DNA of 64,000 bases from CAZEAP01 sp964510315 (GTDB lineage: Bacteria; Planctomycetota; Brocadiia; SM23-32). Below the pieces are notes generated by a model. The model was given only the letters and a program-made list of their open reading frames with translations, did no database searches and was not told the origin of the DNA. This document shows positions 1 through 7,951 of the stretch, in pieces. Location: assembly GCA_964510315.1 (NCBI GenBank), contig CAZEAP010000003.1:1-64000 (forward strand), written 5' to 3'. The translations under genes and the position numbers were made by a program. Position 1 is the stretch's first letter. Every line of letters starts with the position of its first letter.

Positions 1-380
1 CTGCGGGCAGGGATGCCCGCGCCACGTGGGGCGTACGTAGCGCAATCCCGGCGGAGGCGCACAAGGCTTCCAGGTCGCAGTGCCGCGGTGTAGCGCGACC
101 TTCCAGGTCGCAGTGCCGGGCCATCCTGGCCCGGCCCGTTCCTGCTCCGGCTGAGCCGGGGCGGGGGCAAGATGCCCCCGCACTGCGGGCAGGGATGCCC
201 GCGCCACATGGGGCGTACGTAGCGCAATCCCGGCGGAGGCCGACAATGCGCCGCAGGCGCCGGCCGGAGCGATGTTACGGATAGATCCGCCGGGTGCGGT
301 GCGCCCCGGCCCCCACGATGCAGATTCCGGGTTCGGACATGGTTGCTCTCCGTCCGATGCCTCACGGTGCGTCCAGCGGC
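1..380. repeat. Non-coding hairpin-repeat cluster
   Basis: No gene is visible here. A 57-bp block at 1-57 recurs at 183-239 with one mismatch. The stretch holds consecutive short hairpins with 7-8 bp stems and 3-4 nt loops: 3-20 (GCGGGCA stem, GGGA loop), 95-111 (GCGACCT, TCC loop), 116-134 (CCGGGCCA, TCC loop), 162-180 (CGGGGGCA, AGA loop) and 185-202 (a second copy of the first). The first hairpin also occurs twice near 55.3-55.5 kb, so it is a dispersed family rather than a local accident. The remainder up to 380 shows nothing recognisable. Confidence 0.7.
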
Positions 381-1385
381 TCAACCGCGCTCCCAGCGGA
401 GGCGGCAGAGCCGCGTGCCGCCGGTCAGGTCGTGATTGGAGGAGATGTACTCCTCCCCGTCGGGCGTGACGATTATCTCCGGGGCGGCAACGGGGAAGGT
501 TCCCAGGTACTGGCCGGAGGCATCGCCGACGCCGAAATCGAAAGGGTCTTCGCTGACGAACAGGTGCGTCTCGGCCGAGCCGTAATCCGCCGTGCGGAAC
601 AGGTAGTAGCGTCCGCCCCGCGGCACGACGTGCGGACACTCGGTGTCCCACGGTCCCCCGGAGACGTTCATGTCCCGATGGACGACACGCGGCTCGGACC
701 AGTGGAGCAGGTCCTCGGAGGTGCGGGCGAAGAAGGCCGGCTGCCCCAGGTCGCCCTCAAGGTTCCCGGCGTAGTACATGATCCAGCCGTCACCGAGGCG
801 TAGCAGACAGGGGTCGCGGGTCTGTCCGGGCCCGACGAACAGTCGGCTGCGCCCGGCCTCATCGGCGTGGCGCGTCCAGCTTTCCCCGTCGGGCGAGGTC
901 ATCAGGCATATCTGACATTCGCTGCGGCCGGGCTCCTCCAGCGGGTTGCCCTCCGCGTCCAGGCCGGTGCCGTGGCCGCCGTAGAACATGTAGTAGCGGC
1001 CGTCCTCCCGGACGATGAAGGGCGACTGGAGCCATTCGTCCCCGTCGTGCTCCATGAGGCACTCCCCGGCCTTCCGGTCGGCGCGGATCGTCTCGCCGGT
1101 CCGCTCCCAGTGATGGTCGGTGATCCGTTCGGCCCGCCAGTGGTAGAGCACGCGCCCGACGGCGGTTTGGCGGATGCAGCCCCACAGGTGCCACCGTCCG
1201 GCCTCATCGCGGAAGATGTGGTGGTCAACGCACTCCTGTGCCGCCCCTCCTTCGCGGGCGGCCTCTTCGGGCGAGAGGCCCTGGATGGGGCCCAGGTCGG
1301 GATTGTCGCCGATCATCCACCAGTCCCCGACCAGCTTCGGTCGGAGCCCGGCCTCTGGGGTGTCTTTCGGCACAGCGTGTGCCAC
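381..1385 (-). CDS. GH43/GH32-like five-bladed propeller glycosidase
   Basis: Predicted 334-residue protein related to GH43/GH32-type glycoside hydrolases, which cleave plant or microbial glycans. Propeller-type segments are seen: WWMIGDNPDLGP near the N-terminus, repeated DG(R/E)YYMFYGG and GDGWIMYYAG strands, SEDLLHWSEP, and an RYYLFRTADYG segment near the C-terminus. The open frame extends far upstream, but that part overlaps purD and reads as Arg/Gly-rich nonsense. I therefore start at the GTG at 1385, 24 bases after the purD stop; a GTG at 1373 is the alternative. No signal peptide is visible, so it may act in the cytoplasm on imported oligosaccharides. Substrate cannot be told. It probably sits in one transcript with purD. 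Confidence 0.65.
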   Translation of the reverse strand: MAHAVPKDTPEAGLRPKLVGDWWMIGDNPDLGPIQGLSPEEAAREGGAAQECVDHHIFRDEAGRWHLWGCIRQTAVGRVLYHWRAERITDHHWERTGETIRADRKAGECLMEHDGDEWLQSPFIVREDGRYYMFYGGHGTGLDAEGNPLEEPGRSECQICLMTSPDGESWTRHADEAGRSRLFVGPGQTRDPCLLRLGDGWIMYYAGNLEGDLGQPAFFARTSEDLLHWSEPRVVHRDMNVSGGPWDTECPHVVPRGGRYYLFRTADYGSAETHLFVSEDPFDFGVGDASGQYLGTFPVAAPEIIVTPDGEEYISSNHDLTGGTRLCRLRWERG

Positions 1386-1408
1386 CCGGCTGAGGTGCGC
1401 AATGCCCG

Positions 1409-2689
1409 TCAGGTCTCGAGGCGGTCGATGGCCTTCTGAGCGATGTCGGTGCGGTAGTGGGCGTCGCGGAAGTGGATCTTCGATACCGCCTCGTAGGCCA
1501 GCTCGCGAGCGCCGGCGATGTTTTCTCCCCGCGCGGTCACTCCCAGCACGCGGCCCCCGGCCGTCACAACCCGCCCGTCTTCGAGGGCGGTGCCGGCGTG
1601 GAAGACCATCACGTCCTCCATCTCGGCCGCGTCCTCGAGGCCCTCGATGGGGTAACCGGTTTTGTACTCGACCGGGTATCCCCCGGAGGCCATCACAACG
1701 CAGCAGGTGGGACGCGGGTCCCACTCGATGTCGATCTCCTCCAGCCGGCCGTCGATGGTGGCCAGAAGGACGGGGACCAGGTCGCCGTCCATCCTCATCA
1801 TGAGCGGCTGGTTTTCAGGGTCCCCCATCCGGCAGTTGAACTCCAGCACCTGGGGCCCCTCGTCGGTCATCATCAAGCCGGCGTACAGAATCCCGCGATA
1901 TGGCTTGTCCTCCCGGTTCATGGCGTGAACGGTCTGGACCAGGACGTTACGCTCGACCTCGGCGGCCAGCTCGTCGGTGACGACCGGGGCCGGGCTGTAG
2001 GCCCCCATGCCGCCGGTGTTGGGTCCCTCGTCCCTGTCGTAGGCGGCCTTGTGGTCCTGGGAGGAGGGCATCACGGCGATGGCCTGCCCGTCGGTGAAGG
2101 CGATCATGCTGGCCTCCTCGCCGGTAAGGCAGCTCTCCACGACCACCTGCTGGCCGGCCTTGCCAAACTCCCGGCGCACCATGATGCGGTCGACCGCCTC
2201 GTAGGCCTCCTCCAGAGTGTCGCAGACGATGGCGGCCTTGCCGCCGGCCAGCCCGTCGGCCTTCACCACGATGGGAGCGCCGACCATCTCCAGGTAAGCC
2301 TTGGCCCGCTCCGGGGCCGTAAAGGTCCGAAACGCCGCCGTGGGTATGTCGTGGCGCTGCATGAGCTGCTTGGCGAAGACCTTGCTGCCCTCGATGCGTG
2401 CCGCTTCTCGATCGGGCCCGAACGCCTTCAGGCCGGCCGTCCCGAAAGAGTCCACGATCCCCTGGACCAGTGGAGCCTCGGGGCCGACTACGGTGAGGTC
2501 TATGGAGTTTTCGCGGGCGAACTTCCGGAGTCGCAGTATCTCTGTCGCCCCGATATCCACGCAGTCGGCCAGCTCCGCGATGCCGCCGTTGCCCGGAGCG
2601 CAGAAAAGCCGATCCACCAGCGGCGAATCGGCGAGTTTCCATGTGAGTGCGTGCTCCCTGCCGCCGCCGCCAACCACGAGCACGTTCAT
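1409..2689 (-). CDS. purD: Phosphoribosylamine-glycine ligase
   Basis: GAR synthetase joins phosphoribosylamine and glycine using ATP in the second step of purine synthesis, in the cytoplasm. The 426-residue length is normal. Seen: N-terminal VLVVGGGGREHAL nucleotide-fold motif, the ATP-grasp segment with VVKADGLAGGKAAIVC, DRDEGPNTGGMGAYSPAP, and FNCRMGDPE followed by the typical C-terminal ATASGGYP-like region (here VMASGGYPVEYKTGYPI). The ATG at 2689 follows an AGGAGG Shine-Dalgarno by about 9 bases; the frame opens 19 codons further upstream but that part has no support. A good sigma70-type promoter lies at 2731-2759. Confidence 0.97.
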   Translation of the reverse strand: MNVLVVGGGGREHALTWKLADSPLVDRLFCAPGNGGIAELADCVDIGATEILRLRKFARENSIDLTVVGPEAPLVQGIVDSFGTAGLKAFGPDREAARIEGSKVFAKQLMQRHDIPTAAFRTFTAPERAKAYLEMVGAPIVVKADGLAGGKAAIVCDTLEEAYEAVDRIMVRREFGKAGQQVVVESCLTGEEASMIAFTDGQAIAVMPSSQDHKAAYDRDEGPNTGGMGAYSPAPVVTDELAAEVERNVLVQTVHAMNREDKPYRGILYAGLMMTDEGPQVLEFNCRMGDPENQPLMMRMDGDLVPVLLATIDGRLEEIDIEWDPRPTCCVVMASGGYPVEYKTGYPIEGLEDAAEMEDVMVFHAGTALEDGRVVTAGGRVLGVTARGENIAGARELAYEAVSKIHFRDAHYRTDIAQKAIDRLET

Positions 2690-2730
2690 CCCTTGCGATC
2701 CTCCTGCTGTGATGGGGAAACAACCGCGAC

Positions 2731-2759
2731 AGTATAGCGGGCACATATGGAGGGGTCAA
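2731..2759 (-). promoter_or_regulatory. Candidate sigma70 promoter of purD
   Basis: Reading the minus strand, TTGACC (2759-2754) and TATACT (2736-2731) are separated by 17 bases. This places transcription start about 35-40 bases before the purD ATG. Confidence 0.65.
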
Positions 2760-2856
2760 ACGTTGTGCCCCGCATGAGGCGAGCGCACTGCCTGGCAGCG
2801 AAGCTTCTCCGCCTCCGGCGGGCTTGCCCGCCTCCGGTGAGGTCGCCCGGCGCGAC

Positions 2857-2885
2857 AAAAAAGGGGCCGCCCGCGGGGCGGCCCC
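2857..2885 (-). terminator. Rho-independent terminator
   Basis: On the minus strand a 9-bp perfect stem (GGGGCCGCC/GGCGGCCCC, 2885-2863) with a 5-nt loop runs straight into six T residues. It lies 18 bases after the stop of the TRL lipoprotein gene and separates it from the purD promoter. Confidence 0.85.
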
Positions 2886-2903
2886 TGGTCTTCTGGGCGA
2901 TCG

Positions 2904-3245
2904 CTACTCGCCGTGCACGACGGTCGTGAATTTGGAGTAGAGGCCCAGGATGTTCTCGAACTTGTAATCGGCGCAGTGGATCTTGCTGATCCCGCCGTTC
3001 TTGGCCGCTGTCTCCAGGCTGGCATCGCCTAAGGCGATGAACCCGAGAAAGCTTTCCGAAGTAGCCATCCCCGTTTTCGGGGAGATCATGGCGCCCTGGT
3101 CGAAATTCGTGCTCATCGGGGCCTCAAGGCGCGCAAAGGCCCACCCGCCCGCCGGCTGCACCGGGGTCCTGTAGTACCCGGCCGCACAGCCCAGTGAAAG
3201 CGAAACAACTACGCACACAGCTAAGAGCAAAGCCCACTTTCGCAT
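2904..3245 (-). CDS. TRL-family lipoprotein
   Basis: A 113-residue secreted protein. The N-terminus MRKWALLLAVCVVVSLSLGC is a lipoprotein signal peptide with the lipobox cysteine at residue 20. The mature part matches the TRL (PF13146) pattern: a GGISKIHCADYKFENILGLYSKFTTVVHGE-like end and a small-residue-rich TSESFLGFIALGDAS core. TRL proteins are of unknown function and are found as short exported proteins in diverse diderms. The ATG at 3245 follows AAGGAG by 8 bases; an upstream in-frame ATG at 3284 would spoil the signal peptide. It is a monocistronic unit closed by its own terminator. Confidence 0.75.
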   Translation of the reverse strand: MRKWALLLAVCVVVSLSLGCAAGYYRTPVQPAGGWAFARLEAPMSTNFDQGAMISPKTGMATSESFLGFIALGDASLETAAKNGGISKIHCADYKFENILGLYSKFTTVVHGE

Positions 3246-3552
3246 CTTTCCACTCCTTCTGCTGAGAATGAAGCAATCCCTCACTATACGGACACGTCTG
3301 CGCGCCCGGCTGCGGCATCACCCCCTTTCCCCCGGTAATGTCCCCTCCCCACAGTATCATCTCTTAGTATCCTATGAGAGGCCCTGATGTCAAACCGATT
3401 TCCCCCGGATATTGAGGGGCGGGAGCGCAGGGTGATGCTCGTAGCTTCTGCTCCGGGCGTCGGCCGCAAGCCGCTCCACCCCGCCGGCTTGCGGAGACTC
3501 CAGGCGCACGCTAAACTCGCCGATTCGCCCGTTGCCCTGCCGGAGCCCGCCT
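3246..3552. other. Intergenic, divergent upstream region
   Basis: This region separates the divergent TRL lipoprotein and kinase genes. I see no gene. AT-rich -10-like boxes (TATAGT on the minus strand at 3288-3283; TATCCT on the plus strand near 3369) exist, but none has a convincing -35 partner. Confidence 0.4.
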
Positions 3553-4476
3553 ATGGTTTTCGACAAGTCCGCCATCTCCGCCGAATGCGCCACGCGCCTG
3601 CTGCGCCGATTCCTGGAGGAAGACCTGACCGTCACCGGGATGGAACGTCTTCACGGCGGGATGATCAACAGCGTGCTGGAACTCCGCACCGACGGCCGGC
3701 CCGCCCGCGTCGTCGCCAAGCTCAATGCGGAGCCGGGTCTGGAGGGCTTCCGCTGGGAATCCCGCGTGCTGGAGTGGTATCGGCAGAACACGGATTTCCC
3801 CGTCCCACGGCCCTATGGCTACGACCTCTCCGGCGAGACGTTCTCCGGGAGCGTGCTGATGATGGAGCGACTGCCGGGGGTCAACCTGGCGGAGGCCCGA
3901 CTGATCGGCGAGGCCCGCCGGCGGCTGGAAACCGAGATGGCCCGCATCATCGCCCGCCTCCATCGCCATAAGAGGAGCACATACGGCAGCGCTCTGGACC
4001 CCGCCTCGGAAGGGGAAGAACGCTGGCTGGACCGCTTCGGCCCGCGCATACGCAGCGAGTACGAGTCCGTGGCCGACCGGCTCAGCTCCTCCGCCCGGAG
4101 AAGCATCCGGTCGACCCTGGACGAGTTGGAGGACTGGCTGCCGGAGTTCTCGGACCCCACCCTCGTCCACGGGGACCTGTGGGCCACCAACATCATCGTG
4201 GAACCACGGGAGCCCGCGGTGAGCGGCTTCGTGGATGGCGGCGCGAACTACTCGGAAGTGGAATACGAGCTGGCCTACCTGCTGGTGTTCAACACCGTCG
4301 GCGAAGCCTTCTTTGGGGAGTACGAGCGCCATCACGCCCTGCGGGAGGGGTTCCGGCGGCGCTGCCGCGTCTACTGGCTCAACACCATGCTCCTGCACGT
4401 GCGGGTCTTCGGTGACGCCCATTACGTGCAGGCCTGCGAGCGCCTGGCGACGGAGCTGGACCATCTCAGGGGCTGA
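3553..4476 (+). CDS. Fructosamine/aminoglycoside kinase-fold phosphotransferase
   Basis: A 307-residue protein of the APH/fructosamine-kinase fold, which phosphorylates small molecules such as ketoamines, choline or antibiotics. Seen: an N-lobe with VVAKLN (ATP-contacting Lys), the hinge VLMMERLPGV, the catalytic loop VHGDLWATNII (His206, Asp208) and the metal-binding Asp in GFVDGG (Asp228). The HGDLW...N spacing and the EYELAYLLVF tail are closest to fructosamine kinases, suggesting deglycation repair, but the substrate is unproven. The ATG at 3553 has GGAG 9 bases upstream; an ATG 7 codons earlier is weaker. It ends converging on the hydrolase gene at 4498. Confidence 0.7.
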   Translation: MVFDKSAISAECATRLLRRFLEEDLTVTGMERLHGGMINSVLELRTDGRPARVVAKLNAEPGLEGFRWESRVLEWYRQNTDFPVPRPYGYDLSGETFSGSVLMMERLPGVNLAEARLIGEARRRLETEMARIIARLHRHKRSTYGSALDPASEGEERWLDRFGPRIRSEYESVADRLSSSARRSIRSTLDELEDWLPEFSDPTLVHGDLWATNIIVEPREPAVSGFVDGGANYSEVEYELAYLLVFNTVGEAFFGEYERHHALREGFRRRCRVYWLNTMLLHVRVFGDAHYVQACERLATELDHLRG

Positions 4477-4497
4477 CCCGATCCACCGGCTAACCGC

Positions 4498-5157
4498 TCA
4501 GCCCAGATGCTCCATGAACCATTCACGGGCCAGGCGGGCGACCTCCTCCAGGGCGCCCGGCTCCTCGAACAGGTGGGAGGCGCCTTCTACGATCTCCAGT
4601 TCGTTCTCCGCCCGCAGTTCGGCCTGAGCCTCCCGGTTGAGGGCGAGAACCTGGCGGTCCTTCCCCCCGACGATCAGCAACGTTGGGGCCTCCACCTCGG
4701 GGAGAGCCGATTCCGCCATGTCCACGCGTCCGCCGCGCGAGACGACGGCGTCCACCACCTCCGGGCAGCGCGTCGCGCCGATCAGGGCGGCGGCCGAACC
4801 GGTGCTGGAGCCGAAGTATCCGATGCTCAGGTCCTCGGCCTCCGGCAGGCCCAGCAGCCAGTGGGTGGCTCCCACCAGGCGCTCGGCCAGCAGGGGAATG
4901 TCGAAGCGATACTCCCGCGTCCGCCTGTCGCGGCGGTCCTCCTCCTCGGTAAGCAGATCGAACAGGAGCGTCGCCAGGCCGCCTTCACGCAGCTCGGAGG
5001 CGACGAACTTGTTGCGCGGGCTGTGGCGGCTGCTTCCGCTGCCGTGCGCAAACAGCACGATGGACTCGGCCCCCTCCGGTATCAACAGGTTGCCCTCGAG
5101 GTCCGCCGAGTCCGCCTTGATGCGAACGATGTTCTCCTCCTGCTCCTCTTCGCTCAT
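4498..5157 (-). CDS. Dienelactone-hydrolase-like alpha/beta hydrolase
   Basis: A 219-residue cytoplasmic alpha/beta hydrolase. Seen: oxyanion-loop HGSGSS (39-43), nucleophile elbow GSSTG (Ser118), VGGKD acid (Asp167) and GASHLF histidine (His195), so the triad is complete. This is the partner type that in many bacteria is fused to or neighbours a phosphoribosyltransferase domain (Mycobacterium tuberculosis Rv0571c is such a fusion, from memory). Here the two are separate genes 0.57 kb apart on the same strand, with the phosphoribosyltransferase upstream. The ATG at 5157 has a GAGAGGGG ribosome site; the ATG 11 codons upstream has none. Substrate unknown. Confidence 0.75.
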   Translation of the reverse strand: MSEEEQEENIVRIKADSADLEGNLLIPEGAESIVLFAHGSGSSRHSPRNKFVASELREGGLATLLFDLLTEEEDRRDRRTREYRFDIPLLAERLVGATHWLLGLPEAEDLSIGYFGSSTGSAAALIGATRCPEVVDAVVSRGGRVDMAESALPEVEAPTLLIVGGKDRQVLALNREAQAELRAENELEIVEGASHLFEEPGALEEVARLAREWFMEHLG

Positions 5158-5729
5158 TTGTTGCCCCTCTCGCTGCAGTCCGATGGACAAGCCTACGGGG
5201 AATTCTGAGTTATGAATTCTCAGTTACGCAGTTGCTCTGTAGAAAGCATCCGTCGGCACTCAAGTCGGCCGGGCGCCCGCCACGCCGTACTTTCCCGCTC
5301 CGGCCGGACACGGATGAAAAACTGCCGACGGGCGAAAAGGAAACGAAAAACGTCAGACACTGATTAACACTGATAAACACAGATGGAAGACCCACAGAAG
5401 TTCTGGAACTGATTTGTAGAAAGCATCCGTCGGCACTCAAGTCGGCCGGCCGCCCGCCACGCCGTCTCACATGCCGGCGATGCCCCTGCTTCCGGCGGCC
5501 CCTGCGCGTTGGGCCGAACGAAGATATTCTTCGCTGGCAAAAGATGCGCCCGCTCAGAACGACATCCTGAGCGGTGCTCCGGCGGACCGCGCATCATTTC
5601 TGCCGAGCATTACGAATTATGAAGGGACAGCGAAACGGCATTCCTTCTGTGGCTGTCCTTCCTCCGTGTTCTCCGTGCCTCCGTGGTTACCTTCACCGTT
5701 GGGTCTCGTCCTTTTCTTGTGGTTTGTCT
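5158..5729. repeat. Repeat-rich non-coding island
   Basis: No gene is supported. From left: two near-identical 14-bp units in tandem (AATTCTGAGTTATG at 5201-5214 and 5215-5228, two mismatches); a 51-bp direct repeat at 5238-5288 and 5415-5465 with one mismatch and 177-bp spacing; a 10-bp-period array of ACACTGATTA-type units at 5357-5386; and a 9-bp-period array CCTCCGTGT-type at 5661-5686. The composition is locally far more AT-rich than the flanking genes. Confidence 0.7.
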
Positions 5730-6380
5730 TTACCCGGTTTCCTCGGCCGCGCGCTCCAAAAGCTCCTTGACCTCCCGGTCGGTGGTCTGGGAGAAATCCC
5801 TGTAGCTGCCCCCCACCCCGAAGAAAGGCGCCGGGGTGGTGAGGCACACCACTTCGTCCACCTCGTCGCGGAACTCCCGGACGGTGTCGGCGGGAGCCGT
5901 GCCGACGGCCACCACGATTCGCCCCGGTTTCCTCTCCCTGAGGGCCCTGACCGCGGCCTTCATGCTGGCCCCGGTGGCCAGTCCGTCGTCGACCAGGATG
6001 ACCGTTTTGCGCTCCACCTCGGGGGGCGGCCGGCCGGGGCGGTACTCTTCCTCCCGCCTTTCCAGCTCCTGACGCTCTTTCCGCTCGACCTCTTCAATGT
6101 CCTCTTCGGAAATCCTGAGCTGGTCGAGCACCCTTTCGTTCATGAAGCGGCCCCCGCCGCTGGCGATGGCCCCCATGGCCAGTTCTTCCCGTCCGGGCAC
6201 ACCCAGTTTGCGGACGAGGAATATGTCGAGCGGGACGCCCAGCTCAACGGCCACCTCGTAACCCACCGGCACGCCCCCGCGGGGAAGGGCCAGGACGATG
6301 ACGTCGTCCCGTTGCGCATACTCCGAAAGTTCTTCGGCCAGCCTTCGTCCTGCCTGCCTGCGGTTTACGAACTGCTGCAT
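5730..6380 (-). CDS. Phosphoribosyltransferase-domain protein
   Basis: A 216-residue cytoplasmic protein with a type I PRTase fold. The PRPP loop VILVDDGLATGAS sits near residue 130, preceded by the LPRGGVPVGYEVA hood segment and by LVRKLGVPGREELAMGAIASGG, typical of the predicted phosphoribosyltransferase family found next to or fused with dienelactone-hydrolase-like domains. The middle carries a charged helix (residues 90-120). Its true nucleobase or sugar-phosphate substrate is not known. The start ATG has GAGGTGAG 8 bases upstream. The downstream neighbour is the separate hydrolase gene at 4498-5157. Confidence 0.75.
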   Translation of the reverse strand: MQQFVNRRQAGRRLAEELSEYAQRDDVIVLALPRGGVPVGYEVAVELGVPLDIFLVRKLGVPGREELAMGAIASGGGRFMNERVLDQLRISEEDIEEVERKERQELERREEEYRPGRPPPEVERKTVILVDDGLATGASMKAAVRALRERKPGRIVVAVGTAPADTVREFRDEVDEVVCLTTPAPFFGVGGSYRDFSQTTDREVKELLERAAEETG

Positions 6381-6449
6381 GTTCTCTCACCTCTGCACTC
6401 GCTCGCTCTGGTGCCGCGCCGGACCCCGCCGACTGACGAGGCGCCGTAG

Positions 6450-6696
6450 TAGGCGCGGCATTCGGACCCCCGCCCCCGGACGACGCGCTGTCCGGCCAGC
6501 TCCCCCCGTCCGGCCGTCACCACGGTGCACTGGCCGTCCACCTTGTTCTCCCAGTAGATCAGGACCCCGTCGCGCGTCTTGTCCAGCTCGTGGGCCCTTG
6601 CCGTATTGGAAAACAGCACGGTGAAATCACCCTTCCCGCTGGAGTTCCATGATCGGCAGCCAGGACGCCGGCGATCTCTTCGTTGGTCGGCGGCAT
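6450..6696 (-). pseudogene. Remnant of split-barrel flavoprotein (GSP26/PPOX-like)
   Basis: An ATG at 6696 opens with MPPTNEEIAGVLAADHG, then the readable homology switches frame to GDFTVLFSNTARAHELDKTRDG and LIYWENKVDGQCTVVTAGRGELAG. The latter resembles the core of general-stress-protein-26 type FMN-binding split-barrel proteins (strand, AHEL helix, YW-strand, GrAel). The normal segment between start and core is missing and the frame is broken, so I read it as a decayed gene. Downstream sequence in the same frame is Arg-rich nonsense. Family assignment is by eye only. Confidence 0.35.
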
Positions 6697-6716
6697 GGTG
6701 TCTACCCAAGCGAGGG

Positions 6717-7274
6717 TCAGGGTGCCTCAAGCCGGCGCTGCAGATCCGCCAGTCGGGGAAGCAGGACCTCCTCCTCGACCTGGACGTGCCGGGAGAGTTG
6801 CTCTTCCAGCTCCTCCAGCCCCCGGAAGAATTCCCTCAGCGGCCGACTCACGTCGGCCGGCGGTCTGTACTCAGCGGCCAGCCGGGAGACCTTGTCGAGA
6901 ACGGCGAGGGCGGTCTCGTGCTCTCGCTCCAGCCGCTCGCCGGCATGCTCGTCCCCGGAAGGCACTTCGGCCCGGCCCTCGCGGGCCTCCAGGAGCTGAC
7001 GGGCGTAGGGAAAGAGCGCGTCCTCCTCCGCGGCGAGGTGATTATCAATCTCCGCTCGCAGGTCGGTCAGTTCCCGGGCTATCTGCGCGAGGGCCGGCAT
7101 ATGATCGGGCTCGTCGACCTGCTCGGCCTGCTCCAGCATGGCGCGCAGGTCGGGCAGTTTTTCGCGCACTATGTTGTCGTGCTGTTCGCCGAGCCTGATC
7201 AGCAGTTCCTCCAGGGGGAGGTCCTCGGGCGGCTCTTCGACGGGGTCTTCCATGCCGGTTTTCTCAGCGTTCAC
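6717..7274 (-). CDS. Hemerythrin (HHE) domain protein
   Basis: A 185-residue four-helix HHE-type protein expected to bind a di-iron site and to sense or handle oxygen, NO or iron. Metal-ligand pattern: GEQHDNIV, IDNHLAAEEDALFPYA, EREHETAL and QLSRHVQVEEEVLLPRL, matching the H...HxxxE...H...HxxxE layout of RIC/DNR-like proteins. The start is a GTG at 7274 preceded by AAGGAGG with 7-base spacing, clearly better than the ATG at 7253. Neighbours are PRC-barrel and stress-type remnants, consistent with a small stress-response cluster. Confidence 0.8.
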   Translation of the reverse strand: MNAEKTGMEDPVEEPPEDLPLEELLIRLGEQHDNIVREKLPDLRAMLEQAEQVDEPDHMPALAQIARELTDLRAEIDNHLAAEEDALFPYARQLLEAREGRAEVPSGDEHAGERLEREHETALAVLDKVSRLAAEYRPPADVSRPLREFFRGLEELEEQLSRHVQVEEEVLLPRLADLQRRLEAP

Positions 7275-7380
7275 GGTGCCCTCCTTTTGTCTCGATTCTG
7301 CCGGGGCCACGGGCCCTTCCAGGAGTCCATGATAGGCCCTTTGGCGGCCCCGGTAAAGGCGTGCGCGCCGGCGCGGCGGC

Positions 7381-7679
7381 TCACATCGCTGCGGTCACCA
7401 CGGCGAGGTCGTCCTCGATGTCCACGACGCCGTCGGTGTAGAGGGCGGCGTCGTAGGCGGCTCGACGGGCAGCACACCCGCCTCGTGTTCCGGACGGCCC
7501 ACCTCCTCGGGGGAGATCAGCACGCGCCGACCCGGCAACCAGCCCCCGGTGTCGGCCAGCAGGTAGCGGACGGTCCAGCCCTCATCGTCGAAGTAGAAAT
7601 CCTCGACGTCGCCCAGCTTTCCGTCCACACCTTGCAGTGCGTAACCAATTATCTCTTCAAGACTTATGAGCATTGACAC
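7381..7679 (-). pseudogene. Truncated PRC-barrel gene with frameshifted BON-like tail
   Basis: The N-terminus (MSMLISLEEIIGYALQGVDG, LGDVEDFYFDDEGWTVRYLL, GRRVLISPEEVG) is a PRC-barrel domain, closely matching the intact paralog at 9216-9911. After AGVLPVE the frame turns into Pro/Thr/Ser-rich sequence ending at 7395. In another frame the DNA instead reads AAYDAALYTDGVVDIEDDLAVV to a stop at 7381, which resembles the end of a BON domain. An internal deletion plus frameshift in a longer PRC protein, or a fusion to a lost BON gene, explains this. A short PRC product of 94 residues could still be made. Confidence 0.5.
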
Positions 7680-7729
7680 TCCCTGAGGACGAAGCCGAAT
7701 TTGTCGAGCACAACGAGCAGGCAGCCCCC

Positions 7730-7951
7730 TTAAGATACACGGGAAAGTGCCTCGAAGTCACCCAGCAGGGACCCCGTCTGCTCGTCGCTGTACTCGCTGT
7801 CCGGGATGGGACCCCGACGCTCCTCCCCCTCCAGCGAGAGGGAAAAGCTGGCCCCGCAGGAGCACTTCACCTGCGACGGCGCACAGGTTTCGCTGACGCC
7901 GACACGGAACTTTCGACCACAACGCGTGCACAATACTGTGAGGTCAAACAT
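7730..7951 (-). CDS. Small zinc-ribbon protein
   Basis: A 73-residue protein starting MFDLTVLCTRCGRKF. A CxxC pair (residues 8-11) and a CSCG pair about 22 residues later form a plausible zinc ribbon, followed by an acidic tail EGEERRGPIPDSEYSDEQTG. No named family is recognised. The ATG at 7951 follows a GGGGGGTG stretch; an ATG at 8035 would add Arg/Pro-rich residues without homology. The short length and lack of context leave the role open. Confidence 0.5.
   Translation of the reverse strand: MFDLTVLCTRCGRKFRVGVSETCAPSQVKCSCGASFSLSLEGEERRGPIPDSEYSDEQTGSLLGDFEALSRVS

Noticed and set aside
1386..1724. Upstream extension of the GH43-like gene into purD
   Set aside because: The extra residues are Arg/Gly-rich and the same DNA encodes the conserved end of PurD.
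4468..4504. Bidirectional terminator between the kinase and hydrolase genes
   Set aside because: GGGCTGA and TCAGCCC could pair, but the stem is interrupted and there is no T run on either strand.
5210..5470. Small minus-strand open frame in the repeat island
   Set aside because: Its protein is just the translated 51-bp repeat plus low-complexity sequence; no ribosome site or homology.
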